A DNA stretch of 64,000 bases from Sugiyamaella lignohabitans (taxonomy: Eukaryota; Ascomycota; Dipodascomycetes; Dipodascales; Trichomonascaceae). The notes beneath the pieces are model-generated. The model saw only the letters and a list, made by a program, of their open reading frames with translations. It was not told the DNA's origin and did no database searches. Position 1 is the first letter of the stretch. Each line of letters starts with the position of its first letter. The position numbers were made by a program, and so were the translations under genes. The stretch lies in contig NC_031672.1 in the NCBI RefSeq assembly GCF_001640025.1, forward strand, positions 186,001-250,000, read 5' to 3'. Shown piece after piece: positions 49,228 through 59,467 of this stretch.

Positions 49228-51022
49228 GTTCTTCTTTCATGATGTGCGGTTATCTGGTCGGTCTAGCATGATTCAAGGCTTTTTTATTGCCTTGTCTGTT
49301 GCTCCCTTTTCCTCGAGGGACCAATACTAGCTAAGACTATTAATTCATGGTCAAACTGTCTTGTTGTATGATAGTTGACGAACAGAGTTTCAAAGTGGTC
49401 TTCAGACTCTCCCTTGTCACGGTCTCACCTTTGGTACTATTGGATCGGTTATCATTTCGATTTCCCTTCGGATTAGCGGTCTTCAGTCGGCGGCATCCCG
49501 AGTCCCGGCTGATATCTGCTGTCATTCATTGGCTCACAGGTCCCAAGTCTAACAGTTTGCTCATCGTCCCTTGTTGTTCACTACATCCGTCGCCTCGCAC
49601 ACCGCGAGCAGCTGACCCTTTAGATCGTTCGACTATGGTAGACTTGGCTCCTCGCCAGTCTACTCCTGGAAATTCTTGGTTCCTTCCATTTACGGCGCTT
49701 CCTTAGCGACATTTTGGACTGGAATTCAAGACTCACAATTTTCATGGACGGACGATGAGCACTCGAAGACTTGGCGCCTTAGGTGGTCCTTCTCTAGTTA
49801 CCCACCTGGCTAATGGACTCTTAATAGTACCACCCTGATCATGATATGAACTCTGGGATCCAGTTCTACGATTCTGAGCTCGACAAATCAATTCAATGAG
49901 CTAGCTGATTCTGTTCTTGTGGGATTCCTCGTATTGATGGAATGATCCCTCGCTTCTCACGGAGCTGACAGACAGTTATTCACGAACAGAAGCTGGGCCG
50001 CCTAGTTTAACCGCACACATGATTGATTGAACTTAACACCTATTACTTTATTTGATGAACTGGGAAGGTTCTAATGATTATTGTTGTCTCTTGTATTATC
50101 TCTTCTACTTAATATTAATACTTTTATTTATTTTTCCACACCTTGAGACTGGTCTGCCTCCGGCGGCTGGGGCTCCGCCCCAGACCCTGGTTGCTCCTGC
50201 TTCGCAAGAGAGGGCTTGGGTCCGAGAGACTGTACGATAGACTGAAGAGCCCTTGGAATAAAAGCATCTTGACTTGTCAAGGGTCACGGTTACAGCCATT
50301 AACGGCCCAGTTGACAGGTCCTAAGATAAGAATACAAAAGAGAGAAATAAGTCGTAAGTCAGAAGAGCGATCCCAACTTGGAAAGACTTCAAGGGGAACA
50401 AACCTCAATTTAGCTCGACAAATCATGCCTCCCCGGACTTCTTTATGCTCAGTTTACCTTAGAGAGGAGGTGAAGCAGCCTTTTCCAAGGTAGTATACAT
50501 GATATTTCCAGGCCTGTTGGATAATATCAAGCTACTTTGTTGACTAGATCAAGGAGGTATTCAAACTGGAGATGAATGAAGATAACTGGGCCATTCCTAA
50601 ATCGAGACTATGAGATAAATGTTCTTATGAAGCTGTTGTCTAACAGCATGGATCTTGGGTTGAAATGAGCGACTTCTTTCTCATGGCACGATAATCTGGA
50701 CATTTGTGTAAATAGTTCATTCAAATATTATTGAATGGCACGTTTGCAACTTTTTGTCGAGGGTCGATGGTGAAGAACTCTCGCCATATTTCCAACTCAG
50801 CATACAAATGGTGCCGAATATTTTCTAGGGGAAACTTTGAACAGAATACAGCGAGAGGATCTATTGGAGCCGGGGGATACCTCGCTCGGGTCTTCTCTCT
50901 CAACTGAAAAGGTGATTTCATGGCCCAACCTCTCGACAGTACACACACATTTAATGACTACATAATAGCATAAGAGCAAGATCTTCCTTCTCAAATTAAA
51001 TACAGCCCTCCAACCGACGTCC
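49228..51022. other. Region downstream of the PIP-kinase-like gene
   Basis: No gene supported. A 75-residue bottom-strand frame at 50721-50948 (ENIRHHLYAELEIWREFF) has ordinary composition but cannot be placed in a family. One single GC-element arm is present. Confidence 0.45.
50155..50210. repeat. GC element, single F arm
   Basis: F arm with TGCTTCGCAAGAG end (one mismatch in the CAGGAG hairpin). Confidence 0.92.
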
Positions 51023-51082
51023 GACTCGAGCGAAGCGAGAGGAGCAACCAGGGTCTGGGGCGGAGCCCCAGCCGCCGGAGGC
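51023..51082. repeat. GC element, single R arm
   Basis: Intact R arm, CTCGAG-type end; a second R arm follows 55 bases later. Confidence 0.93.
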
Positions 51083-51137
51083 ATGCTGTTCCCCTCTACC
51101 ACCATTCAATCCACGCACCCCTACCTGCCCCAAATCC

Positions 51138-51196
51138 GACTCGAGCGCAGCGAGAGGAGCTACGGGATCTGGGGCAGAGCCCCAGCCGCCGGAGGC
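51138..51196. repeat. GC element, single R arm, AGA-loop variant
   Basis: R arm with GAGCTACGGGATCTGGGGC and an AGA loop in the main stem; in direct repeat with the previous arm. Confidence 0.9.
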
Positions 51197-51554
51197 CGTT
51201 CCTGGACCCTGTATTTACAAGAGGGCTAGGGCGGATTGCGGCGGCGGAGATCGGTGCATGGCAGATGAGTATAAAAACTTCACTTGCAGGAGCGACGGAG
51301 GAGTCTTTCTTCTTTTTTTTTCTTCTTTAGTAGAAAATTGTGCCTCTGATTTAGCTAGAACTCAGTTTCACTTGCTCCATTGAATCTGTAGCGTGGACAG
51401 CGGAGGTAGAAGTAAACTGGCCGGGGCTCACCGACTGCTACTACGCCGAATAGTGTTGGCGTTGCGGCATGGGGGGCCTGCCAGGACATACTCTTAAACA
51501 CCCGTAAACTACGTAGAAAATACACCTTCCCTTTCTGCTACTGTGATCGAGGTA
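51197..51554. other. Non-coding stretch before the GLO2 3' end
   Basis: No gene seen. A T/C-rich tract (51308-51330) follows TATAAAAAC at about 51271. Confidence 0.4.
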
Positions 51555-51690
51555 TGCCTCCGGCGGCTGGGGCTACGCCCCAGACCCCATAGCTCCTGCT
51601 TCGCAGGAGTGGCTGGGACCCGAACGGAACGACTCGAGCGAAGCGAGAGGAGCCGGGGGGTCTGGGGCGCAGCCCCAGCCGCCGGAGGCA
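51555..51690. repeat. GC element, inverted pair F-R
   Basis: CAGGAG-type F arm and CTCGAG-type R arm. The main-stem loop is GCA (GCGCAGC at 51667-51673) with TAC on the F side (GGGGCTACGCCCC), so the two arms differ in the loop but both keep GNA on the bottom-strand sense. It ends 37 bases from the GLO2 stop. Confidence 0.94.
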
Positions 51691-51727
51691 CAATCTCTAA
51701 GAAGAAAAAGACAGGTTGATTTGCGGA

Positions 51728-52759
51728 TTACATTTTGTTCTTGAGCTCGCGGAGTTTGTGCATGACGTCGACCCGGTCGTCAAGACCGACTGCTTTCTTG
51801 ATCACGGGCGAATCGACCATCATGAATGGGTTGTATTGCTTCTCGTCACCGATGGTGAAGGCTCCGGTGGTCTGTTCGTTTTGCGCGGTGAACTTGTCGA
51901 GTTTGCTGACGGCTTCGTTATTGAGAACGGTTTTGACGAACTTGAGGTTCGAAGCTGTGTATTCGTGGCCAGGGTAGACCTTTGTATCGTCAGGGAGAGA
52001 TCCTAGAACAGACACAAGTGCCGTGACCATCTCCTGGGGAGTACCTTCAAAGAACCGGCCACAACCAGCAATAAACAGAGTATCACCTGTGAACACAGCT
52101 CTCTCGTCTTTGGTCTTGTCCTCGAAAAAGTAACAGATCGAGTCCTGAGTGTGGCATGGAGTATGTAAAGCCGTCACCTGTATATTCTCGCCGATTTTGA
52201 ACTGGCTCTTATGAGCCGGCGTCGTCTTCACAAACGGCGAGTCCTTACCAGCAATCACTGGCACCTGGGGAAACGCTTTCAACAATTGCTCATTACCACC
52301 CGCATGGTCGTAATGATGGTGTGTGTTAATAATAGAGGTCAATTCCAGACCCTTGGCAGCAATTGCCTTCTTCAAAGGCGGCAGAACTCTGTTCTCGTGT
52401 TAGAAATGGGGGCAATGGGGACATGCCTCCGGCGGCTGGGGCTCCGCCCCAGACCCTGGTTGCTCCTGCTTCGCAGGAGATATTTCAGTAGGGACTGCCC
52501 CACGAAACGACTCGAGCGAAGCGAGAGAGCCGGGGGGTCTGGGGCGCAGCCCTAGCCGCCGGAGACACCGTCGGTTCACGTACTCTTCAGGCTCGGCTGG
52601 GTCAATGATGGTCGACTGGTTAGTGGCCTCGTCGGTGACCAGGTAGGCGTAGTTGTCGCCACGGCCCCAGCGCATCTGGATCGGTTGGATGTGCATGTTT
52701 CTTGCTTGTGTTCGGGATCGGATCAGGTGGGTTCGAAGTATAGGTCTCGCAATTAGCAT
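51728..52759 (-). CDS. GLO2: Hydroxyacylglutathione hydrolase (glyoxalase II), two exons, two possible starts
   Basis: Exon 1 52759-52584 and exon 2 52388-51728 (837 bases, 278 residues). The junction reads DPAEPEE-VLPPLKKAI, matching yeast Glo2 DPAEPPEVLPEL. The 195-base intron has donor GTACGT, branch CTAAC and acceptor AACAG and holds a GC element. The metal-binding motif THHHYDHAGGN is near residue 75; HTPCHTQDSICY, FTGDTLFIAGCGRFFEG and YPGHEYT follow, as in binuclear-metal glyoxalase II. It hydrolyses S-lactoylglutathione in methylglyoxal detoxification. The upstream ATG (52759) adds LIARPILRTHLIRSRTQARN, a likely mitochondrial presequence; the ATG at 52696 gives the 257-residue cytosolic form. 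One gene may thus serve the roles split between GLO2 and GLO4 in S. cerevisiae. Confidence 0.95.
52424..52566. repeat. GC element inside the GLO2 intron
   Basis: F-R pair; the R arm has a GCA main-stem loop (52544-52550) and a decayed end (CCTAGCCGCCGGAGACA). Without it the intron would be 52 bases. Confidence 0.94.
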
Positions 52760-54213
52760 CAAAATTAGGTCTTGTAGGTGGTTGACGGGAGATGGTGACA
52801 AAGCTGTTGCTCTGACTGGTCGAGAGCCGCACTCATGTGTGATCTGGTTTGTGTGGGGGATTTTCTGGGGGGTGTGAACATGCCTCCGGCGGCTGGGGCT
52901 CCGCCCCAGACCCTGGTTGCTCCTCTCGCTTCGCTCGAGTCGGGCGTCGGGGGACTTGGGTCTGTTTCTTGGGTCGACTGGAGCGGTCATGGATGTGTCC
53001 TTGAAGTGAAAAATCGTGCACATTGGGACCAATTGGGAGTCTGGTTCGCTGGTTAGTGATCTCATCTGGGAAATTATCCATTTATTACTTATCAATCATT
53101 ACAAAAAAACTATGTTGAAAATAATTGTGGATCAATTGACATGTTTTGGAGACTTCTGAATTATGGTCATTTAACAGTCTACTCCTATCAGCAGTCTGCT
53201 TCTTCTGGGTCTGAAATTGTATAACCCACTTGCTCTAACTCGCGGTCATTGGCTTTTTTCCAAACGTTCAAAGAGTTTCAAGAAAGTACTCATGGAAGTT
53301 CATCATGGTCGTGAGATGACATCTCATATGATATGGTATAGTACTACTTTTCACTTCGAACAGTTTAATCGTACATATGCACTGACGCTTATCTTGCATA
53401 CGCCAAACGTCATTAGTCCTCCTGATAGACAAAAAGGGATTATCGACATCTGCAAAAGGGATATAATATATTTTCACAAAAAAACTCCAGATTCTATTCC
53501 AACGAGTAACTCGTTATCAAAGCTCTTTGATTTAATAGATTAAATGTAAATTTAACTACAACTACTGTTTAATATGATTAGCATTTGACCACTATTAACC
53601 TAAATTGAAGATATATACATCGCATATATTACGTCTACTGACCATGAACATATATGACAGAATTTAAATCATAGACAAAGAAGTGAATCTGGTTTAAATA
53701 TAAAACACCATATCCTGTGACGATACAGAAACGCTCTGATACTCAAGCAGACTCTTCGACTTGATTAGATCAACAGACATATTACGTCAGAGTCGACCCC
53801 CACCCTGATCCCACCTGAACCAGCATATATGCTCAGCCGTTGGTGCTTATTTCCGAACATAGTATTACATCCTGAATACCTAACCCTTTTGACAGCCTGG
53901 CGAGCCTTCACGTGGTTTCATATACATATTTCTACATGCTTTATCGGAGAAAAATATATGCACGTGCATGTAAAGCCGGCGGTGATGGCGTTGACGGATT
54001 TAGCGGCTTGACAGCCTGCTCATAGGTATATTATTTATTTATATTTTTGGGTTGGGCCGGCTCTCCTTTATAAATAAACAAGCTTCTGGACTTCGTCAAT
54101 AGACACATGCCACGCCTGGTTTTGGATCTTTGATCTCATTTTTCTGACTCATTTTTCTTCGCTTCCCACTCACGGGACTCTAATTCACATCCCTCACACC
54201 GAGGTCATAAACT
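52760..54213. other. Region between GLO2 and PGC1
   Basis: AT-rich, no gene supported. A top-strand frame at 53292-53543 (from an internal ATG) shows no known family. One GC-element arm is present near GLO2. Confidence 0.45.
52881..52942. repeat. GC element, single F arm
   Basis: Intact F arm with CTCGAG-type end, upstream of the GLO2 start codons. Confidence 0.93.
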
Positions 54214-55452
54214 ATGGGTAAGTGGCCAAACCCACTCTGATACTACTGTGGCCAAAACTAACAACTCTAATCAGCATCTTTCCTCGAAAAAAGCAGGTTT
54301 GCGTCTCCTGCTCCCCACAGACCGCTATGTTCCGGCCACAGAGGGTAGGTAACTCACAGGGGGACCGGGCGGTGCCTCCGGCGGCTGGGGCTCCGCCCCA
54401 GACCCTGGTTGCTCCTCTCGCTTCGCTCGAGTCGTTCCGTTGGGCGTTACCAGCCATCTCCTGCGAAGCAGGAGCAACCAGGGTCTGGGGCGGAGCCCCA
54501 GCCGCCGGAGTCACGCCCTCCACCGCCAGATCCAGGTCTAACCCGGTGTAGATTCAAGGCTCTGTATCCGGAGAACACGATTCTGTCGTTTAGAAGAGCG
54601 ATCGAGGCCGGAGCCACCGTCATTGAGACGGATATCCAGGTGGCAGGCGACGGGGTGATTGTGGTGTCGCATGATCCAAATACTAAGAGATGTTTCGGTG
54701 TGGATCACGATATTACTGAGACACCGTATCATGGGGTTTTGGATAAATTGAAAGCTCTGGATACACCGGCATCGGAGGGGGAACCTGTTCGTCAGCATAT
54801 GCCCACGTTTGTGGAGCTGTTACAGCTGTTTCAGTCTGATAAACAGTTTGAAAAGATCCAGCTGATGCTAGATATTAAACGAACTAACGAACCCTGGGTC
54901 ATTCCTAAAATCGTCGAGGACCTAAAAAAAGTCAATTCGGACCTCGATTTCTGGGGCAGACGCATGGTTCTGGGTATCTGGAGATGGGACGTACTTGAGA
55001 GCGCCAACTCCAGCTGTCCTACATTACCAGTTCTCCATATCGGTTTCTCGAGATCGCTGGCTCGCAAGTTTCTTGCTCAGAGCCAGGTCGTCGGTATTTC
55101 TCTGAACGTGGTTTCTTTGAATGTTCCTGGTGGAAGTTCGCTGATACACGAAGCCAAACAGCTCGGAAAACTGACGTACGCATGGACTGTCAACCAGAAA
55201 CCGGCTATGAAATGGGCCGCCTCGATGGATCTCGACGGTATCATTACCGACCACCCCGACGTCTACGCCAAATTCATCGGCGATGTCACCGAAAAAGAGA
55301 TCGAGACCATCTACGCCGTCAAAGAACCGTCGGCGTTCTACACCTTCTCGGAGAAAATGAGCTACCGCCTCAAATTCGCGGTCATGTGGATGTGGGTCTT
55401 CTACCTACAGGTGTCGGACTTCTTCTTCCCATCGGCTAAAGGCCCTTTTTAG
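54214..55452 (+). CDS. PGC1: Glycerophosphodiester phosphodiesterase family, Pgc1-like phosphatidylglycerol phospholipase C
   Basis: Join 54214-54217, 54275-54344, 54552-55452 (975 bases, 324 residues). Exon 1 is only ATGG. Splicing creates SGHRGFKALYPENTILSF, the GDPD catalytic start (His-Arg, later Glu-Asn-Thr), followed by IETDIQVAGDGVIVVSHD and LMLDIK. The layout and length match yeast Pgc1 (321 residues; GHRAFKARYPENT), with about 20 extra N-terminal residues. A hydrophobic C-terminus (FAVMWMWVFYLQVSDFFF) is probably a membrane anchor. Pgc1 degrades phosphatidylglycerol. Intron 1 (57 bases) has GTAAGT, ACTAAC and a TCAG acceptor; intron 2 (54345-54551, 207 bases) has GTAGGT, CTAAC and GTAG and holds a GC element. 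A GC element also lies 46 bases after the stop. Confidence 0.93.
54373..54512. repeat. GC element inside PGC1 intron 2
   Basis: F-R pair (CTCGAG-type then CAGGAG-type). Without it the intron would be 67 bases. Confidence 0.95.
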
Positions 55453-55498
55453 CCCGGATCTTAAAATATATCTGCTGTTATTTATCCAGGGCCCCTCG

Positions 55499-55550
55499 TG
55501 CCTCCGGCGGCTGGGGCTCCGCCCCAGACCCTGGTTGCTCGCTTCGCTCG
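55499..55550. repeat. GC element, single F arm, short inner hairpin
   Basis: F arm ending GCTCGCTTCGCTCGG, directly behind the PGC1 stop. Confidence 0.92.
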
Positions 55551-56358
55551 GTTGCGGGGGGTGCCAGTAACTGAGGGTATGGAGGTATCAATGAGTGAAA
55601 GGGTATAACCAGATTGTTTCGGTTAGTCTTCACTTGTAAACGAGATAACCCCCTGAAACCGACGTCGCATGTGGTTTAAAGTTGCATGCCGCTGCAGTGA
55701 TCGACAGACACCTGTCTAACCGAGATTGTATACGTACTTCAGGGGTCAAAGTCTGCTGTTCGAAGCGGAGCAAACAGATCATAAACCGAGTTGAATCCGA
55801 TACGAACTGGCAGAATGCTCATCAGGGAGACGCAGCAAGTTGACTGAGCAAATAAAAACAACGAAAATTAACCTCTCTCCCGTCTATCGCATTTGCATGA
55901 AAAGCAGCTCTTATAGCAGCTTCCATACAAATTCACCACAGAGCACCCAAATATCTACCATCTAACACCCAATACAGACCCACGAAACCCAAGCGACCCC
56001 TCTTGACCCGTTACAACGCCTGTGGGCCCCCAACACGCCGAGCGAAGCGAGCAACGGGGTCTGGGGCAGCGCCCCAGCCGCCGGAGGCACACCCCCACCC
56101 CCTAAAACACCCTCTAAAACACCCCCTAAAACAACTCCTACCCCCATTAGTAAATCCAGAACACGATATTCGGGCCAAAAAACCCTTGGAGTAACCCCCC
56201 AGAATCGGCCCTGGTTTGCAAAGGGTTAGGGTTTATCGAAGGGCTCGGAAGAGAGCCGCTACGTGTACGGTATATGTACACGGGTTGGAGTGAAATTTCC
56301 AGTTGGCAGGATAGAGACGAGTGGCCATTGGAGCGAGTGAGCACACAGTCGGGCCAAA
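55551..56358. other. Region between PGC1 and SEC63
   Basis: No gene seen. It contains one short-type GC-element arm and a minor repeat of CCCCTAAAACA/CCCTCTAAAACA at 56098-56140. Confidence 0.45.
56038..56089. repeat. GC element, single R arm, short type
   Basis: CCGAGCGAAGCGAGC inner hairpin, stem variant GGGGCAGCGCCCC. Confidence 0.9.
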
Positions 56359-58443
56359 ATGAGTGATTCGCGGTATTCGTATGATGATAATGGCGAGGTA
56401 TGGCCGTATTTTGCTGCTACTTTACTCGGAGTAGTGCTGGTTCCGATGACAGGACTGGCGGTTGTTGGCAGTGGAAGCAGCAGTGGAGACCAGCAACAAC
56501 AGCAGAAAGTTGGAGGAACCAGTGGCAAAAAAGGCGATTCAAAGACTAAAGAAAAGTCAGAATTCAAACCTCGTAATTATAAACAACTTTCCAAGTTCAG
56601 AAGCTCGAGGAAATCGCTGTTTACTGCGTATAATGGATTGATTGCAGCCGGCTGGTTAGTCATGGCAGGACTCGTTTATATCATCATTCAGCAACGCATT
56701 TTATCTGCTTCAGACACATCCAAAGTGACGTTTGATCCGTATGAGATTCTCGGAGTATCATATTCAGCAAGTGAAAAAGAAATCAAATCGGTTTACAGAA
56801 AACTGTCAGTGAAGCTCCATCCTGACAAGATCAAGGCATCGGATCTGGCGAACCAGACACGAGAATTCTTCGAAGCTCGTTATGTCGACATCACCAAGGC
56901 ATACAAAGCATTGACTGACGAGACAGTTCGTGACAACTTTCTCAAATATGGCCATCCAGATGGTCCTCAACAGACGTCTCATGGTATAGCATTGCCTAAA
57001 TTCTTGGTCGAAGGTAAGGGCTCACCAATTGTAATTGCTCTGTACAGTTCGGTGGTAGGCATTCTATTACCTTTGTTAGTCGGATCATGGTGGGCTGGTA
57101 CAGCCATTTATACCAAAACAGGAATCCGACAGACCACTGCTGGCAAGTTTTTCGAGATCTGTGCCAAGGACCAGCCTCATTTCATCACCTATGACCGAAT
57201 CCTCGAGATTCTCGCTCAAAGTGAAGAACTTGAACTTATTGGAAAAGCCAACAAAGGAAAACTCGGTGCTTTAAACAGTAAACAAATCAAACAGGTTTTA
57301 GAGGATTACTTGAATAGACGTGAGACGAATGAGAAAGATATTGATGTGGATACTCAGTTAGAAATCGTCAGTGTAACACCTCTTCTTTTAGATGGTCTTC
57401 TTGACATTTCATCGGCATTTAAATCGGCCACTTTGTGTCAACGAGTCATTGAAGTCAAGCGTTGTATTGTTCAAGCTGTTCCATTCAAGGATCAATCACA
57501 CGGTGAATTTTTACAGATTCCTGGTGTGCAATTGGATACTAAAGCCAAAGACTCGTCATCAGCTTCTTCTTCCTCTTGGGAGAAATCATTATCATCGACT
57601 GAACTGGAAGCTGCTAGACAGATTCCTAAATTGCATTTCCTGAATGCATATTTCAAGGTTCCTGGTGAGAGCGTGGTGCCTCCTAATGCGCAAGCACATC
57701 TGATAATCAAGTTTGCCGTGACTCCACTTGGCGGGTCATCAAAACCTCCTAAACCGGAAGAATTTGATCCGGTGCTTTTAGAGGATCCTGTTGACGACGA
57801 CGAGACATCGAAAGTGCTGCGAGAGCCATTACACACGAACGACCTGCCTCCTGTGATTCCATATGCCAGTGCACCATACTTCCCTGGTGTGTACCGACCA
57901 AACTGGTACGGATTCATTGTCAACGAAAAAGATAACAAAATCATCGACGGACCAGCCGAGCTGACCCGTCTATCGTACCAGAACCTGTCACTTTCTGACA
58001 AGGACATTTCGAGCAAGTCCGCCGATAACAAGCTGGCCGTCGCTACATTTAAGATCCAGCTGACCACTGCCACACCTCCATTCCCCGGCACCTTTTCTTT
58101 CAAGCTCATGCTTCTGTCGAGCGGATACTTTGGCACCGATATCATTGAATCTGTAAAAATGACGGTCGAGAACCCGCCAGCCGTTGCTGAAACCACTGCA
58201 CAAGACGACGAAGACGATATCTCTGAGCCCGAAGAAGACTCTGTCGCCGGAGCGCTCTCTCAAATGAGAGGAGGTTCAGTCAAAAAGCGCGCTCCCACCT
58301 CTTCATCCACCACCACCGACAAAAACGACGACGACGAAGACGAGTCCTCTGACGACGAAGAAGACCTTACCGACATCGACACCGACACCGAGGACGAAGA
58401 AGACCTCGACGACGAGGACTCGGACGCTAAAAAAAACAAGTAA
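56359..58443 (+). CDS. SEC63: ER translocon subunit Sec63 (J-domain protein)
   Basis: 694 residues. Membrane segments at about 15-37 (WPYFAATLLGVVLVPMTGLA), 92-112 (IAAGWLVMAGLVYIIIQQ) and 226-248 (VIALYSSVVGILLPLLVGSW). The lumenal J domain lies between the second and third (FDPYEILGVSYSASEKEI, HPDK near 153, then FLKYGHPDGPQQTSHGIALP). The Brl/Sec63 domain follows to about residue 620, and a very acidic C-terminal tail (DTDTEDEEDLDDEDS) binds Sec62. It recruits BiP/Kar2 to the Sec61 channel for post-translational import into the ER. Length and order match yeast Sec63 (663). No intron. Its 3' end faces NAA50; a GC element fills the gap. Confidence 0.98.
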   Translation: MSDSRYSYDDNGEVWPYFAATLLGVVLVPMTGLAVVGSGSSSGDQQQQQKVGGTSGKKGDSKTKEKSEFKPRNYKQLSKFRSSRKSLFTAYNGLIAAGWLVMAGLVYIIIQQRILSASDTSKVTFDPYEILGVSYSASEKEIKSVYRKLSVKLHPDKIKASDLANQTREFFEARYVDITKAYKALTDETVRDNFLKYGHPDGPQQTSHGIALPKFLVEGKGSPIVIALYSSVVGILLPLLVGSWWAGTAIYTKTGIRQTTAGKFFEICAKDQPHFITYDRILEILAQSEELELIGKANKGKLGALNSKQIKQVLEDYLNRRETNEKDIDVDTQLEIVSVTPLLLDGLLDISSAFKSATLCQRVIEVKRCIVQAVPFKDQSHGEFLQIPGVQLDTKAKDSSSASSSSWEKSLSSTELEAARQIPKLHFLNAYFKVPGESVVPPNAQAHLIIKFAVTPLGGSSKPPKPEEFDPVLLEDPVDDDETSKVLREPLHTNDLPPVIPYASAPYFPGVYRPNWYGFIVNEKDNKIIDGPAELTRLSYQNLSLSDKDISSKSADNKLAVATFKIQLTTATPPFPGTFSFKLMLLSSGYFGTDIIESVKMTVENPPAVAETTAQDDEDDISEPEEDSVAGALSQMRGGSVKKRAPTSSSTTTDKNDDDEDESSDDEEDLTDIDTDTEDEEDLDDEDSDAKKNK

Positions 58444-58503
58444 CCACCATCACCCCCTAATCCCATTTGTATATGTACCACGACGACTCGCGTCGGCCAC
58501 CAC

Positions 58504-58664
58504 TGCCTCCGGCGGCTGGGGCTCCGCCCCAGACCCTGGTTGCTCCTGCTTCGCAGGAGACAGCCGAACCCCTGGTGAACCAGAAAACGCTCTCCCCACG
58601 CAACGACTCGAGCGAAGCGAGAGGAGCAACCCGGGTCTGGGGCGGAGCCCCAGCCGCCGGAGGC
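58504..58664. repeat. GC element, inverted pair F-R between convergent genes
   Basis: Lies 60 bases after the SEC63 stop and 26 bases after the NAA50 stop. It occupies 161 of the 247 bases between the two genes. Confidence 0.95.
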
Positions 58665-58690
58665 ACGCGGGGAAGGTAGTAAAGTGTAGA

Positions 58691-59194
58691 TTAGAACGAT
58701 TTGGTCATGATCCAGGCGTCGCCCGGCGGATTCATGCCCTTGTAGTAGTGTTTGACGAGCTGGTCGGTCACGAAACCGCGCCGTTTGTACCAGTCGCGGG
58801 CAGCCGGGTTATGTGTCCACACGTGGACGTATACTTCGCGGACAAACAGGTTTTTGGCGGTGGTGATGATATGGTCGAGCAGCAACGTGCCTACTCCGAG
58901 GTCGCGGTATGGCGCCAACACTGCAATTGTCATGATATATACGCGAACCGGCCGTAACCCGTCATTTTCCAGCGCACACCGGATAGCTCCGATGGGTGTG
59001 TCTTTATAGTACGCTATTTTGGCGAGCTGGCCCACCGACAGGCTGTCACGGTACCAGATCTCCGAGTACGACGACGGCAGCACCGCGCTATTTATCTCCC
59101 GGAGAGCAGCCAGGTTGTGTCGTGTGACGTCAGCCAAAACGAACGTGAGCGCCAGCTCGCACTCCTCGTCCTCAGATTCCCCGGACAACGACAT
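58691..59194 (-). CDS. NAA50: N-alpha-acetyltransferase Naa50 (Nat5/San)
   Basis: 167 residues, one GNAT domain. Visible features are the substrate-loop region AVLPSSYSEIWYRD (about 38-50), strand MTIAVLAPYRDLGVGTLLLD (88-107) with the acetyl-CoA P-loop RDLGVG, and the C-terminal VYVHVWTHNPAARDWYKRRG and AWIMTKSF typical of Naa50/San. In animals Naa50 acetylates protein N-termini (Met-hydrophobic); in S. cerevisiae Nat5 is bound to NatA but is thought to be inactive. Here the loop retains R/QxxGxG, so acetyl-CoA binding is plausible. The start at 59194 gives a short acidic leader (SGESEDEECE). Confidence 0.92.
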   Translation of the reverse strand: MSLSGESEDEECELALTFVLADVTRHNLAALREINSAVLPSSYSEIWYRDSLSVGQLAKIAYYKDTPIGAIRCALENDGLRPVRVYIMTIAVLAPYRDLGVGTLLLDHIITTAKNLFVREVYVHVWTHNPAARDWYKRRGFVTDQLVKHYYKGMNPPGDAWIMTKSF

Positions 59195-59289
59195 TCGGGC
59201 TCCTCACAACGGGTTCATCCACAACATCACTCCTGTGAGGCTCACTTCACCACTCTTAGTCCCGACACAGGTGACCCACTGCATACACC

Positions 59290-59434
59290 TGCCTCCGGCG
59301 GCTGGGGCTCCGCCCCAGACCCTGGTTGCTCCTGCTCCGCAGGAGTTTTTAAGGATCGGGGACCGTCGCGGAACCGACTCGAGCGCAGCGAGAGGAGCAA
59401 CGGGGTCTGGGGCGGAGCCCCAGCCGCCGGAGGC
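59290..59434. repeat. GC element, inverted pair F-R
   Basis: F arm with a TGCTCCGCAGGAG variant (GGA loop on the bottom strand), R arm with CTCGAGCGCAGCGAG. It lies upstream of NAA50 and 33 bases from the CUE5 stop. Confidence 0.94.
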
Positions 59435-59467
59435 AGCGGAGTCGCCGAGAGTACTATGTATTAAGAG

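Noticed and set aside
50721..50948. 75-residue bottom-strand frame
   Set aside because: Looks like ordinary protein sequence, but short and with no homolog recognised; a profile search of it would settle this.
53217..53543. 108-residue top-strand frame
   Set aside because: Begins with TTG; the part after the first ATG is short and unrecognised.
23436..54551. Introner elements (introns created by the GC element)
   Set aside because: Removing the element leaves normal-length introns with unrelated flanks, so insertion into existing introns is simpler.
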